Shown here: positions 1 through 11,360 of the stretch, piece after piece
How positions within the stretch are numbered: the stretch's first letter is position 1
How the letters are laid out: the number at the start of each line of letters is the position of its first letter
Assembly: GCA_022575985.1 (NCBI GenBank)
Contig: JAKSXM010000272.1
Span: forward strand, 1,364,001 to 1,428,000
Length of the DNA stretch: 64,000 nt
Source: Anagrus nilaparvatae
Lineage: Eukaryota; Arthropoda; Insecta; Hymenoptera; Mymaridae
Direction: 5' to 3'
Made by a program: the position numbers and the translations under genes
The notes under the pieces: generated by a model
The model's input: the letters and a program-made list of their open reading frames with translations, nothing else
Told to the model about the DNA's origin: nothing
Databases searched by the model: none

Positions 1-490
1 GCAGATGCACTTTTCCTTTGCAGTCCGGAATGCAGGAAAATGTGCAAGTGCATATGAATATTGTAAATATGTAAATAGTTAGATTAAGTTAGATTTAGAT
101 TTAAGTACATATAAATTAACAATCAATATAAGCATAGAAAATAATAGATTCTTCGAGAAATAAATTTAATTAAATAAAATAAATCAAATAATAAAAAACT
201 AAGTTGCATACAACGCAATTAAATTAACATGTATAAAAAATATATTTTATAAGAGAATAGTTAATCAATTAATATTAAAAAGAAATAAAACAATAAATAA
301 AATAACCACTAAAAATTATAAATTAACTATTCTCAACTGTTCTAGAACGTTCTGGAAGACGGTTGACCAGCTATAAAAGAGCCTGCAAAATCGGGCCTTC
401 TTCATTCTCTTGGCAACCGTCACCTGAACCATTAGTGTAGCTAAGTTGGCAAATAAAAAGGAGATTCTGATAAAATCGTAATTTTTATTT
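1..490 (+). repeat. candidate solo LTR with TATA promoter
   Basis: The stretch has the layout of an insect LTR: an AT-rich U3-like part, a TATAAAAG box at 372-379, a possible initiator about 30 bases on (TTCATTCT), and an AATAAA signal at 452-457. No partner LTR, target duplication or gag/pol sequence is visible, and the left edge may lie outside the window. An ordinary host promoter is an alternative. No ORF here looks real. Confidence 0.3.
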
Positions 491-599
491 ATGGTGACGT
501 TTGTCCTTAAACCCTTCATTTCCTTTACTATATATTTTTTGCAACTGACTTCTTTGAAGTCAGTTGGATCAGCCCTCCTGCACTTTGTGTCGGGAGGGA

Positions 600-1895
600 T
601 TGTTAACAACCTCCTTGGAGGTGAATATAGGCGGGTAAGACTTATTCGATTAATTTATTCAAAATTTATACATGTAAAATTTTATTTACGTAACGCACCC
701 AATACTGGGGGTTACACTGACAAAATTATAAGGCACGATTTCATATATATATTACATATATAGTGATCGTGCCTAAAAAGACATTTTTGTATAACACGTA
801 TTAAATTAAGCCATGCCTTTTATTCTATCTGAAACCTAAATAAATATCACATTTAATTAGGTTACGTTGGTCATAAAAGATAAAATTTCTACATTTTCAT
901 GTATATACATGAAAATATTGAGTAATGAAGTTTACCAGAAATTTTATTTGTTTAATTAGAAGCTTTAACATAAGCAAATTTTGATGAAAATTTATTCAAA
1001 AATAAGGCTATGACATTTTTTGATACTGATTTATCAGTTCGTGTTATTTTTAGCCTTATTAAATAAATAAAAAATTAAACTTAACCTTAACTTAACTTAT
1101 TAAACTTAAAAAATCTCTGAATGTAATTTTATAACATTAATAGAATAAAAATGCCAGCTGTATTTAAATTAGAAAGAGAAAACAAAACTTCTTTATTTTT
1201 AACGGTATACAAAAGCAAGCATTTTTAGTCGTTTTGGGAACATATGCAAGGCAACTATAGGATATTAACATGGAACATGTTTATAGGGAGGGGGTACTTC
1301 AAAACTTAAAATTAAGGGGGGGGGGTCAAATTTGTCTTATTTAAGGGGGGTAAATTTAAAATATTATTTAATTTATAGTAGTTTTCTTCCTCTTCTTTAT
1401 TATCCACAATGTTTAATTTCGGAGACATTCTTAAAATAAACTTTTTTTTTCGTTTAATAAATTTACTTTTATACACTCTGTAGTTTTTACAAAAGTTTAT
1501 CAATTTTAAATTTTCATGTTCAGGTGGTCTTGTTTTGTATATTTCAATTAATGTTGAATTAATTATGTAATAATTTCTTTAGTCTCGTTGCATATCTAAA
1601 ATGAGTACAATTTAAAAATCATTATTTTATATAAATTAATAGTGATACATTCAAAATAAATATATATTATAAGAATATATCAACCGGTTTCCAATCTTCA
1701 TCTTGCATAACTTATGTGATGTATGTTCGTGAACTGCGGTAAAGCAGCCACACTGTGCACTACAGTCTCGGTAACTTAAAGTAGAAATAAATAATTTTTA
1801 AATTGTTCTTTTTGCGTGTAAATTATCTGATATTGAGTGGCAAATTTATTTTAAACATTCTTGTAAATATTTGAAATTTTTTCACTTTTTTATGC
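600..1895. other. AT-rich intergenic DNA, no gene seen
   Basis: No credible coding region. The only notable point is a pure G run at 1316-1325 followed by a second shorter one; C runs occur at 3437-3449 and 3489-3496 in the opposite sense, so the two could mark the ends of one old insertion, but no longer inverted match could be established. Confidence 0.5.
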
Positions 1896-3437
1896 CTAAT
1901 TTGCGATGTAATAATTAACTGCTTGTTCAGGAACAATCGGTGAGAAATCTGTATTTGATCGCCAAATAGATGTTACAATGGGATTATACCTTTGCAATAA
2001 TGTACCATTGGGTTTTGAATGATATTTTAAATAATCATCTGATTTACCTATGCAACTTTTTGTTCTTAGTGGTTGCGGAAAATTTAAACGACATGTAAGT
2101 TTGTTTGATTTGTACTTATAACGTACGGAACGTTTACCATGCACGGTATTCTTTGCAATCTACTTAGTAAATATATTAAGGTGTTAATACAATTGGAGAT
2201 TAAAAAACAACTTTTTGTGGATAGGTTTTCGGGTAGAAATAATACAGATAATTTTTTCAAAATTGGCGCTTTATTAGATTATGAGTTGCTGAACATTTTT
2301 TTTTTTTTTTTTTTTAATTTTTTCAAAATGACGCCGAGTACAGGTGCTCAAAGTTAGGCCTCAATTTTCATGGCGTACACGATTGCAGCCTCAAACTTGT
2401 TTCGAAACATACCAAATTAAATTTTTTATGTTTGTGCAACATTTTTCTTCTAGATTGATGGATTCAAATTTTGGAAAATGGAAAGTTATAAAAATTATTT
2501 AATTTTTTTCAAAAATTGCAATTTTTTTAACGTTTTTTTGAAGAAAAAAAAAATTGGCACATTTTTAGGAAAAATCATTCCATCAATCTAGAAGATAATT
2601 ATATTTAAAAATGCAGCCAGAAAATTAGGAAGATAACTGAATTATTTTTTGAGTTATCGTGTACGCCAATTCGAAAAACTTTGTTTCGAGAAAAACGCGT
2701 TTAATGTTTCGGTGAATCCTCTATAACTTTCTTATTATTCAAGATATCATTATAAAATTTTTTTTCCATATTCTTAAGATGTTTTCGAACCCAAAAAAAC
2801 AAAAAACAAAAAATTAATTTGAAAAAGTTCCAATTGTATCTACCACCTTAAGTAGCTGACTATCAAAAGATTGTTTTTTATTAATTCAAGCCTTCTTTTG
2901 TTATTTATAGTATTTTGATTCTCATTTGGACATAATATTTTATATAAATCATTTCATTGATGATCTGCAGCACTAAAAGTAAAGAATATTGTTGGTTTTT
3001 TCAACTGTTTGACCATGGTAATAAGTTTTTCACTTCGTTGATACCAATAACTGTTGGTAGACTTTATTTAAGAAGAATAAACCATAATATGTTTCCTGAA
3101 GTTTTCATCATTTTCTAATTTTTTTTTTTAATTTTTCTACAATGCATTCTTGTAATTTCGATTTGTTCACGTAATTTTCTGCTTTTTGTTACACTCCATA
3201 ACGCATAACGGTATTCAAAGAAAAAAATCTGAATCTTGGATCTTATGCGAATCATTAATCCTTATACTTCATAAGATGTTTGAAATATTGATCTAAAGTT
3301 ACTTTTATTTCTCTATTTTGTCTGCTATTTCTTGTAGGAATAAATGCGGTTATGCACAAGCTACTATGTAACCCTAACCGCTCCCGGTTCCATAATGTTA
3401 GAAAGCATCCATTTATTGTGTAACCAAAAAATTTCAC
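1896..3437 (-). pseudogene. Helitron Rep/helicase N-terminal relic
   Basis: Three minus-strand segments match, in order, the Helitron_like_N region of rolling-circle transposons. At about 3437-3190 are YFKHLMKYKD and DPRFRFFSLNTVMR. At about 3065-2890 are SYWYQRSEKL, KKPTIFFTFSAADH and LYKILCP. At 2144-1896 are CRLNFPQPL, YNPIVTSIWRSNTDFSP and VNYYIA. In intact Helitrons these precede the HUH relaxase motifs and a PIF1-type helicase, neither of which follows here. The frame carries several stops (for example after MKYKD) and is interrupted by a TTAA-flanked insertion at about 2180-2847. It is a dead copy. The family call is firm because the motifs are collinear; the exact limits are not known. 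Confidence 0.75.
2180..2847. mobile_element. TTAA-flanked MITE inside the Helitron relic
   Basis: TTAA at 2176-2179 and 2848-2851 flank imperfect terminal inverted repeats: left GGTGTTAATACAATTGGA, right arm reads GGTGGTAGATACAATTGGA on the other strand. A second internal inverted pair includes GGCGTACACGATT near 2371 and its complement near 2655. There is no transposase ORF. TTAA targets are the rule for piggyBac-type transposases, so a non-autonomous piggyBac-like element is the best guess. Confidence 0.5.
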
Positions 3438-3440
3438 CCC

Positions 3441-4187
3441 CCCCCCCCCTCTTTTCCCCTTGTCATCAAATGTTATCTAGACCTGTCTCCCCCCCTTAAG
3501 ATTACGACAATACGAACTAAAAGTAACCCCCCTTAACAATTTTAAAATTAAGTATAAAATAAAAATTATTTTATAATCTACTTATCTAGTATTAATTCTT
3601 ATGACAATTAAAATTTAGTTAAAATTTTATGTTATAACTTATTAAAGTAATATTATTAGAGTAATTACTAGTTAAATTGATACATTGATAATGTGGCATA
3701 TAAATTTAAAATTTTATATAAAACTGATACTTTCCTCCAAATTTGGTAATTCAGACTCTATGTTCTCAATATCAATCTATTCTAGAATTGCTTCCTGTCC
3801 AAAAGAATCTTCTAAGATGCAAAGACCCTATTGATTTTGATACCTTAGGATATTTGTAGACGTAACTCTGCTGCAACTAAATGTCTCCATCTTTTTATGA
3901 ATAATTTTCATGTGAATATTTAGAGTTTTTTTAGAGAAAAAATATAACCCACATACTGAACAGGTTCGATCATGTAGCATATGTTAAATTGACGAAAAAT
4001 AAAATTCATAAGGTACCTAAAAGAAGTAAATTTTTTAAATTATAATATGTATTTTATTATTGTTTATATTTCCTTAAGAATCTTGGAGCATTATGTTTTA
4101 TATTTGAGCTTAACTGGACAAAAATAGGTAAAATTTTTCCTTTTTTGTCATCAACCCCAGAATAAAATATACCTTTTTCAAAAGATT
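3441..4187. other. AT-rich intergenic DNA, no gene seen
   Basis: Contains C-rich runs near 3437-3496 and otherwise AT-rich sequence with scattered stops in all frames. No coding similarity, RNA gene or repeat boundary recognised. Confidence 0.5.
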
Positions 4188-5190
4188 TTATAACTTATAA
4201 TTATTCCGACATACACTGAAGGAATCAACTTGTGCCTTTCTGCCTTTACCTTTATTCAATTCAAAGTCATCATTATATATAAAAACTGGGAAAATTATTT
4301 TATCCTTGAATCTATCTTTAGCAGATTTATAAATATTACTTTGACATATTGAAATGAATTTTTTACTTTGTTGACAACTTTTTATATGGTCCAAAATACC
4401 ATTTAAAACATTAGAAATCATCAAAAATTGCTTTAGCACATTCTTTATAGGGACTATTTGTAATTTCTCATATACTATGGTACTTATACATTTTCCTTTT
4501 TTGGTTCTAAAACCTAAAGATACTTGCTGAATCTTTGGCATTATTATACAATTTTTACTTATAAAATAATTAATTGCTGAATTTTCAGAATCAAAAGTTG
4601 AAAAGCTTTATTAATATTAGACATTACTTCAACTTTTTTCTCCTTACATTTATTCAATATAAACGTTAAGAATGGAGATTTGTAAAATTCGAATAAAATA
4701 TTTAACATTTCACTGGCTATATCTCTGATTAAATTTGGCTTTGCCAATAATTTGAACACAATTTTAGCTATATATTCATAAATAACTTCTGCAAAGTATT
4801 CTAAATTATCAAAAGAAATTTCATTACAGTTAAAATTGTTTATAAAGTTAGCCACCCTAAAATTTTCATGACAATAATCTTTTAAATCAGTGTTATTTTT
4901 TAAATTAACATTAAACTGGCTTTCATATTTAACAATTTCTAAATCATTAATTTTATTTTTTTTAACAGAGGTTCTTCGATTCTCCCTTCAATTAATTTGT
5001 GCTCAGTTTTGAAATGTTTTTTATGCGAATTCATGTTTAAAAATTTTCTAGTACAATTGACGTATAAGCATCTAACCTCATATTTCTTTAATTCTTTGTG
5101 CTTTAATTTAATATGTAAGGTAAATTGATCTTCAGTATGACCAATCGAATCACAAAATGGACACCAAATCATTGTCAAAAAAAAATACAA
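4188..5190 (-). pseudogene. decayed C2H2 zinc-finger gene of a multicopy insect family
   Basis: Three minus-strand pieces follow in order. Piece 1 (5190-4939) has two C2H2-type fingers: WCPFCDSIG...HIKLKHKEL and CLYVNCTRKF...HKKHFKTEH. Piece 2 (about 4950-4559) is in another frame; the shift falls in an A-rich run near 4965. Piece 3 (4541-4188) ends in FPVFIYNDDFELN, which resembles the FDDYE/NNPLGSH region of an uncharacterised family repeated many times in insects. After that motif the likely continuation is again in another frame. Known of the family: finger-bearing N-terminus and a conserved C-terminal half of unknown function. Inference: a pseudogene with at least two frameshifts, lying just downstream of the SAM-domain pseudogene on the same strand. 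Confidence 0.5.
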
Positions 5191-5250
5191 TGATTTAAAA
5201 TGTACAAAAAAACTAAATTCAAAACTATAAAAATATAAAATACAAAGTAC

Positions 5251-6403
5251 TTATTTTTTAATAAACTTATAAGCAAGAAACGCTATATTAAAGATAGTTC
5301 CTAAGGTAGAATTTGATAAAAATTCTGCTAAAGATGGAAATTTTGATAAAATTAGATTTGGATCACCATCTGCTGTTACTCTCTTTTTAAAAATTTTTTT
5401 ATGAGGTCTGAATAATCCATCATTTTGATTGTTCAGATTTTGATTCTACAATGTTATAAAAATAAAAATTATTTTAGATTTAGTTATGTCAATATATGTA
5501 CATAATAAACTTTAAAAATACATACTGCAATTTTACTCTTTCCAAAATATTTTTTTCTTTTTAAATTAAATTTAGCTCGTGGACGAATTTCTGGTATAAA
5601 TGAATATCGTTTCTTGTTAAAGCTGATAATACCTCAAATAAAATCTTCTGGCCTGAAAAAATTTTGAAATATGCGTTAACTTTTTTTTTATTAGAATATA
5701 CATTGAGTATATAAATACTTCAATGCAAATTATTAAATAATAAAATTATTAATAATTACGTCTTTAATTATTGGTATTGGTATTTATTTAACCTCCATCT
5801 TAAACTTCCATACGGATGTTGTGACAGAGGTCACCAACAACTACCCATGCTATCACACCCTGCACTATTTTAATTTTTCTATTTATCTATTTTAATGGGT
5901 TGAGGATGTGAAAGCGCCTTTTGACAATTGTTAGTGAAGTGTTATTGTATAATTGCTTGAGTGTCCGTGTAGCTGGTATGAGCGTTGAACCTATGGTCCA
6001 GGAGGTACGCGACCTCTCCCGAACCCCACGCTGGCTTATAGTGCCCTGGAAGCACTTCGGACCGCGTTATCCACATAATTTTATTTTATTTTATTTTATT
6101 TTTTTTTTTTTTTAACATTAGGTAGATGTCTCAATCCTAGAACCCGCGGTAGAAGAACATCAAGAATTTTTTGCACAGAAAAAGATGTTGATATAGCCGG
6201 GAATCGAACCGCGAACCTTTAGGTCCGAAATCCAACGCCCTAACCACAGAGCTACCGAGGCTATTTTACGTCTTTAATTATATCTACTGACAATAAATAT
6301 TATGATATTGATATAAGCTTCTCTTACTTTGAAAATTTGGAAGATATTCTTCGAGGCCCCAATCTTCTAAAATTGTCTCGATTTTTGGAGTTTCTTCACT
6401 CAT
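5251..6403 (-). pseudogene. SAM-domain gene relic, three exons
   Basis: Exon 1 (6403-6328) starts with ATG and encodes ETILEDWGLEEYLPNF, a typical start of a SAM domain, then a GTAAGAG donor. Exon 2 (5652-5526) follows a TTTTTTCAG acceptor and holds the rest of the domain, in two frames: ILFEVLSALTRNDI, then FIPEIRPRAKF, so there is a frameshift inside it; it ends at a GTATGT donor. Exon 3 (5445-5251) follows TTGTAG and runs to a stop (ending AYKFIKK). SAM domains mediate protein-protein or RNA binding. A SINE sits in intron 1. Splice sites are well kept while the reading frame is broken, so this is a recent pseudogene or my exon 2 boundary is off. Confidence 0.5.
5772..6265 (-). mobile_element. 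tRNA-derived SINE, 494 bp, with 16-bp target duplication
   Basis: Perfect 16-bp direct repeats, TTACGTCTTTAATTAT, at 5756-5771 and 6266-6281 bound the insertion. On the minus strand the head at 6262-6190 is tRNA-like: A-box-like TAGCTCTGTGGTTAGG (6254-6239) and B box GGTTCGATTCC (6210-6200), with anticodon-loop-like TTTCGGA. An A-rich/TAAAA linker lies at about 6113-6078. The far end at 5772 has a short ATACCA-type repeat, the kind of tail shared with a partner LINE. The stems of the tRNA head are imperfect, so this is not a functional tRNA. Orientation and ends are well supported. Confidence 0.8.
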
Positions 6404-7545
6404 ATTTTGTGTTCAAAAATTTAGATATAATTTCAAAAATTTATTAATGAAATCACTTTTATTATTAATAAGTTTAATAATAGAATAAAAACCAGATTTT
6501 TTTAGATTAATATGTATAAGTAGATATTAATACTAAAGTATAAATACTATAGTTAAAACTTATTTTAATTTAAATAAAAAGTAGGTTTATGTTAAAAAAA
6601 TCTATTGTTCACTAAACACAAACAACTCAATTTTAAGTTTAAAAAACAAAACAATATTAATTAATTAATATTATATTTCGGCAAATATTACATGTACATT
6701 ACAGCTATGTAATTTTTAGAATATCAAACATATAGTCTTATATTTTTTTTAACCCGTCTTGTAATTTAGACATATAATAAGCATGCATCGATTTTGAAGT
6801 AAACTGCGCTATAAAAAATATCGACTTTCTTAATCAAAAAATTATAATAATGTAAAGTTATTAATAAAAACATCTTATACCTATGGCTAATTTATTTAAA
6901 AATATTCTTTAAAGATTATTTTTTACATTATATTATAGCCATTAAACGCAAGATAGTATATAAAATCAAGTTTTTAAATTAAGTTTTTAAATTAATAAGC
7001 ATGGTTCAGGGTTTCAATTTTCTCTCACAAGATGCTATATGAATTTTATTCTCGCAAGTGTGAAAAATGAGTTTCATGTAACTATATAAGGAAAAAAAAT
7101 TCAATGTATTTACAATGATTACGAACACGACGAGCGCTCGGATAATTTCGGATAGCTATGCGTTTAAAGATTCGACTTTAGAGTTTAGAATAGATTAGGG
7201 TCCGTTGATTGCTATGACAAATTATTAAATTAAAAAATTTTATAAAGTCTTCGTCCCCAAAATAAAAAAAACTGTATAGCAAAAAAATCGAAAAGAATAA
7301 AATTTAGAATAAAAAGCGGTGCAACTATGAATAGTTAACAATTTCGTGTTCAAATTTTTATTAATTTAATTTTTGAAAAAAAAACATTGCAAATCAGATT
7401 GCCATGATTACATAATATCATCAGGAGGATTATATGTATAATTGTCCCAATGATTCTTGTATAATTGTCACAATTACATAACATCATCATCATGATTATA
7501 TAATATCATCATGATGATTATACGTATAATCGTACAAATATGATT
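6404..7545. other. AT-rich intergenic DNA, no gene seen
   Basis: Upstream region of the SAM-domain relic. It holds a short imperfect repeat of ATCATCAT-type units at about 7425-7530, and nothing else that can be named. Confidence 0.45.
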
Positions 7546-8432
7546 ATATATGAGTAATTCTTAGTGAAACTTTACTAATGGAAAGGTAAAAGTCAGGGAT
7601 TTGAAAAAAACTAATTGGGTTGGGTATGGTATACGTTCATATGATACCATGCCAAATTTTAAGGTTTTAGGTTCAAAGGGTACAAAATGGCGGCTATTTT
7701 TCGGTCTTATATGGTTTAAAAAAAAAATCATTTTTAAAAATGACAATTTTCGATTTCATTTTTTCTACCCTCTGAATAAAGCTAAAAAATGGTTTTCTTG
7801 ACTATGTCTTAACCGGTCTTAAAATTTTTGTTTTTGTATGTACTTTTTAATAAAAAAAATTTTAGCGAGTATTTGCCTTTTAAGTACTTAAAAATCCATT
7901 TCAATATTTCCCATTTTCACGAAATTTTCCATTTTCAATTTTCCGGATTTCCTTGACACCTAATGAAAATTTTGACCAAATTTTCGGATTCCTCGAGAAA
8001 TTTTACTAAAGACCCCCTTTTTTGAAAAGTTTTGGATGTTTCCATAACGCTATAGAAATAAAAGAAATAACAAAATACTGAATAACTACAAAATACGACA
8101 ATGTTATAAAATAGGGTTTTTTCGTAATATTTAATTAAAAGCTGCAACCTCGACAGTTAACCAAAATACTTCTGAAAATCATTTTTCAGCTTTATTCAGA
8201 GCGTAGAAAAAATGAAATCGGAAATTGTCATTTTTAAAAATGAGTTTTTTTTAAAACCATATAAGACCGAAAAATAGCCGCCATTTTGTACCCTTTGAAC
8301 CTAAAACCTTAAAATTTGGTATGGTATCTTATGAACGTATACCAAACCCAACCAAATTAGTTTTTTTCAAATCCCTGACTTTTACCTTTCCATTAGTAAA
8401 TTTTCACTAAGAATTACTCATATATCATTCGG
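7546..8432. mobile_element. foldback element A with ~250-bp terminal inverted repeats
   Basis: The left arm (about 7549-7800) begins GAGTAATTCTTAGTGAAA and the right arm (about 8172-8429) is its reverse complement with few differences, including the shared GGCGGCTATTTTTCGGTCTT block. The arms are flanked by TATAT on both sides. The ~370-bp centre (7800-8170) recurs in element B near 18 kb. Short ORFs inside shift frame between copies, so the element looks non-coding. No transposase family can be assigned. Confidence 0.75.
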
Positions 8433-8734
8433 ACAATCAGATAATTTTTTCATTGTAGTATGTTAAAAAATAATATGGAAGAGTTGATTGACCAACAAAA
8501 ATTTTTTGAAAATAAACAGTTTCAGGTTATTTAATAATGATTAATAGGTTTTATATTAAAAAATAATCGTTAAAAAATGTACTTTAGAATTTTAATCTTT
8601 ATATTTCGTTTATATTATGCTCCTTCGAAAAATCAAATTTTTATATTTTAAACTTTTATTTTAAGCATCATTTATTAAAAAAAAAAACTTTTATCAATAT
8701 TTGATTTTATACAGACTTGTAAAGCATTCTTCTT

Positions 8735-9062
8735 AGTTCGCAAATCTAACTTTAAAATACTGATAAAAAAATAAAACTTATGTAAAAACTAGGTTATTCA
8801 AAAAATATCAATTTACGATGAGCGGTCAGTTTGGCTATTCGTGATAAACTGATTATTTTTTTTTATTAATTGAATCGTTGCTTGGTTACATTTTTAATTG
8901 TAAATAAACAATTGTCAAAATAAAAAAAAATGATCAGTTTATCAAGACGAACCAAACTGACCCCTCGTTGTAAATTAATATTTTTTTTTTTTAATAACCT
9001 AATTTTTGCAAAAGTTTTATTTTTTTATCGATTATTATTTTAAAGTGTAATTCGTGAACTAT
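8735..9062. repeat. imperfect long palindrome
   Basis: Left arm about 8735-8880 (contains GGTCAGTTTGGCTATTCGTGA) is mirrored by about 8920-9062 (TCAAGACGAACCAAACTGACC), with a short centre. The inverted match fades outward. It is a foldback-type repeat with no coding content. Confidence 0.55.
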
Positions 9063-10309
9063 GATTTTTTCACAAGTCTGATTGAAATTAATTATTAAAA
9101 AAAGAAGTTTTAAAAAAAGTAATGTCTAAAATAAAAAATAAACAATTCGAGGAATATCACCAAGAATTTTGATAGAAATATGAAGAATATGGATGTGTCC
9201 TTTTATTTTTAGGATTTTAGGAGCTCTAGTGCCGTGATACAATTAAATTTAGAAGGAATAATTTTCATTTTTCTTTTCTTCTTTTCCATATAATTTCTCT
9301 ATTTCTTTATTGACGAATCTGGTTAGATATTGTGAACAATTTGTATTAACTTTTCTCTACGTTGACTGTATTAAAATTGTTCAAATTCGTACAATTTTTA
9401 TACAATCATTTTTGTGCAGAATTTTGATGTAAACAAATTGCATACAATTTTGTAGTTCCCACTTTCACGGAGCTTTCTGCAAACTTTGTACGCCTAGGGA
9501 GGCAAATAACATCCTAAGCACCATGGGCGTGGAGGGTGTTCTGGTGTTCTCACTAGCGCTAAATTTTAGGCCCTTGATACTAAGACGTAATATTTAACTC
9601 CCGAATAATACAGTTTCACTAATCTTTATAAAGCTCAAGGCTTTTTTAAAATAAAACTAAAAATCTTAAACGTATAGTGACGGAAAACGTACGTTTTGAG
9701 TATAAAATAGCTTTTCAACGAACTAGCCAAGGCGCAAAAATTTTGACATTAGTTGTGGTCGCATACATGTCTAAAATTTTTCACCTATGGTGATAACGAG
9801 GTTTTTGGTTTACTTGAACATGCAACGAGAACAGGAAGCTCCGAGCTAATTTTTACGCGTGAGTTTTCCACCTGAATAAGTAAAATCAATAACTTATAGG
9901 TTTTAAAAAATAAAACTACATGTTTTTCTTTTTCGTCTTATTAAGATCTTAATAATAGATTTTTAATCTATTATTGAGGTCTTATTAAGATATTAATAAA
10001 TGATTATTAACATACTAATAAGATCATAAAAAGATCTTAATAATTTTTTACGTGGGTTTGTATTAGGAAAGTATAAGTCATAAATGTTTTTTTTAAGAGA
10101 AAAAATTTATATTAAAAACCGGAATCAATTATTTCTCTCTCTCTCTCTGCCTCTCAGAGCACAAATGGATCGTGTTGGCCTCATATAGTATTAACATGAT
10201 ATAATGAAATACCAATATAATTTATTAGTATTAGTATAATAATGATTTTTATACATATATCACACTTTTTTTAAAACTTTTAAATGGTACTTTTTTCGTT
10301 TCTCAAAGA
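9063..10309. other. non-coding DNA with a short dispersed module
   Basis: No gene. At about 9510-9585 there is a module (TAAGCACCATGGGCG ... GCCCTTGATACTAA) that also occurs at 47640-47730. At 9945-10045 lies a run of self-complementary ATTAAGATCTTAAT-like sequence. Otherwise AT-rich. Confidence 0.45.
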
Positions 10310-11360
10310 GGAACCATTGTGTTAGGTCAAAATTTGATTTTCTATTTTTTGGCATATAAGCACGTTTTGGGACTACAGGAAGCCAAAAAACCGGTTTTTA
10401 AAAAGTCTGTATGTGTGTGTGTGTGTGTGTGTGTGTACGTACGTACGTACGTATGTAATCGGTGATATTTCACAAACATTATGGAATTAAGACCTAATTT
10501 TGCTTTCAAAAATTTTTTCACCAAAAAAGCTCGAGGTACTTTTTTTTTTTTAATTTCGATGTAATACCTGATTTATTTCCATGAAAGTACTTATATTTGA
10601 AAGTATGGTTTTCGCATGATCTCTCGAATCGGATACTTAATTTTCTGAAAATTTTTTTTCTAAAATTTTTTTCACAAAAAAATACAAAAAATACCAATTT
10701 TTTATTTCTATTTGGGCGAAGTACCTAATTTATTTCCATGGAAGTACTAGTTTTAAGAACCTCGTTTATAGTAATTTTTTGGATCTGATACTCAGTTTTT
10801 TCAAAATTTTTTTCTCAAGATTAAAAAAAAAGAAAAATAAAAAAAACTGCAATATTTTTTTTTTTTTTTGTGTAATACCTCATTTAATTCTATGAAACTA
10901 CTAGTATCTGAAAATATTGTAACTAGTGATATTTCAAAACCATTATCGAATTAAGACTTAAGACAAAATACTTTTTTTTTTTTAATTTGGATGTAATACC
11001 TCATTCATTTCCATAAAATTACTTATATTTGAAATTATGATTTTTACTCGATATCTTGAATCTGATAATTAATTATTTGAAAAAAATTAATTCAAAACAA
11101 ATTAATATTTAAAATACCTCATTCATTTCCATGAAATTACTTATATTTGAAATTATGATTTTTACTCGATATCTTGAATCTGATAGTTAATTTTTTGAAA
11201 ATTTTTTTCTCCAAAATCTTCGTCACAAAAAAATACATAAAACACCAAATTTATTTTTCGTTTTGGACATATCTAATTTATTTTAATGAGAGTACAAGTT
11301 TTAGAAATTTAGTTTATAGTAATTTTTTGTATCCGATCACAATTTTTTTTTTATTTTGAT
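10310..11360. repeat. dispersed repeat with GT/ACGT microsatellite and ~degenerate tandem units
   Basis: The first part (10310-10470) contains a CACGTTTTGGGAC block, AAAACCGGTTTTT, a (GT)n tract and (ACGT)n, then ATCGGTGATATTTC. The same sequence, in reverse orientation, surrounds the LTR element at 28410-28497 and 40483-40560. From about 10540 to 11340 a unit containing TAATACCTCATTTATTTCCATGAAA is repeated about five times with variable spacing; related units in the opposite sense lie at 23745-24200. No coding content; the short ORF across the microsatellite is an artefact. Confidence 0.6.

Noticed and set aside
491..763. 90-aa ORF after the possible LTR
   Set aside because: No domain, no knuckle or protease motif; includes low-complexity sequence.
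6190..6262. Functional tRNA gene
   Set aside because: A and B boxes are present but the stems are imperfect, and the segment is the head of a SINE with target duplication.
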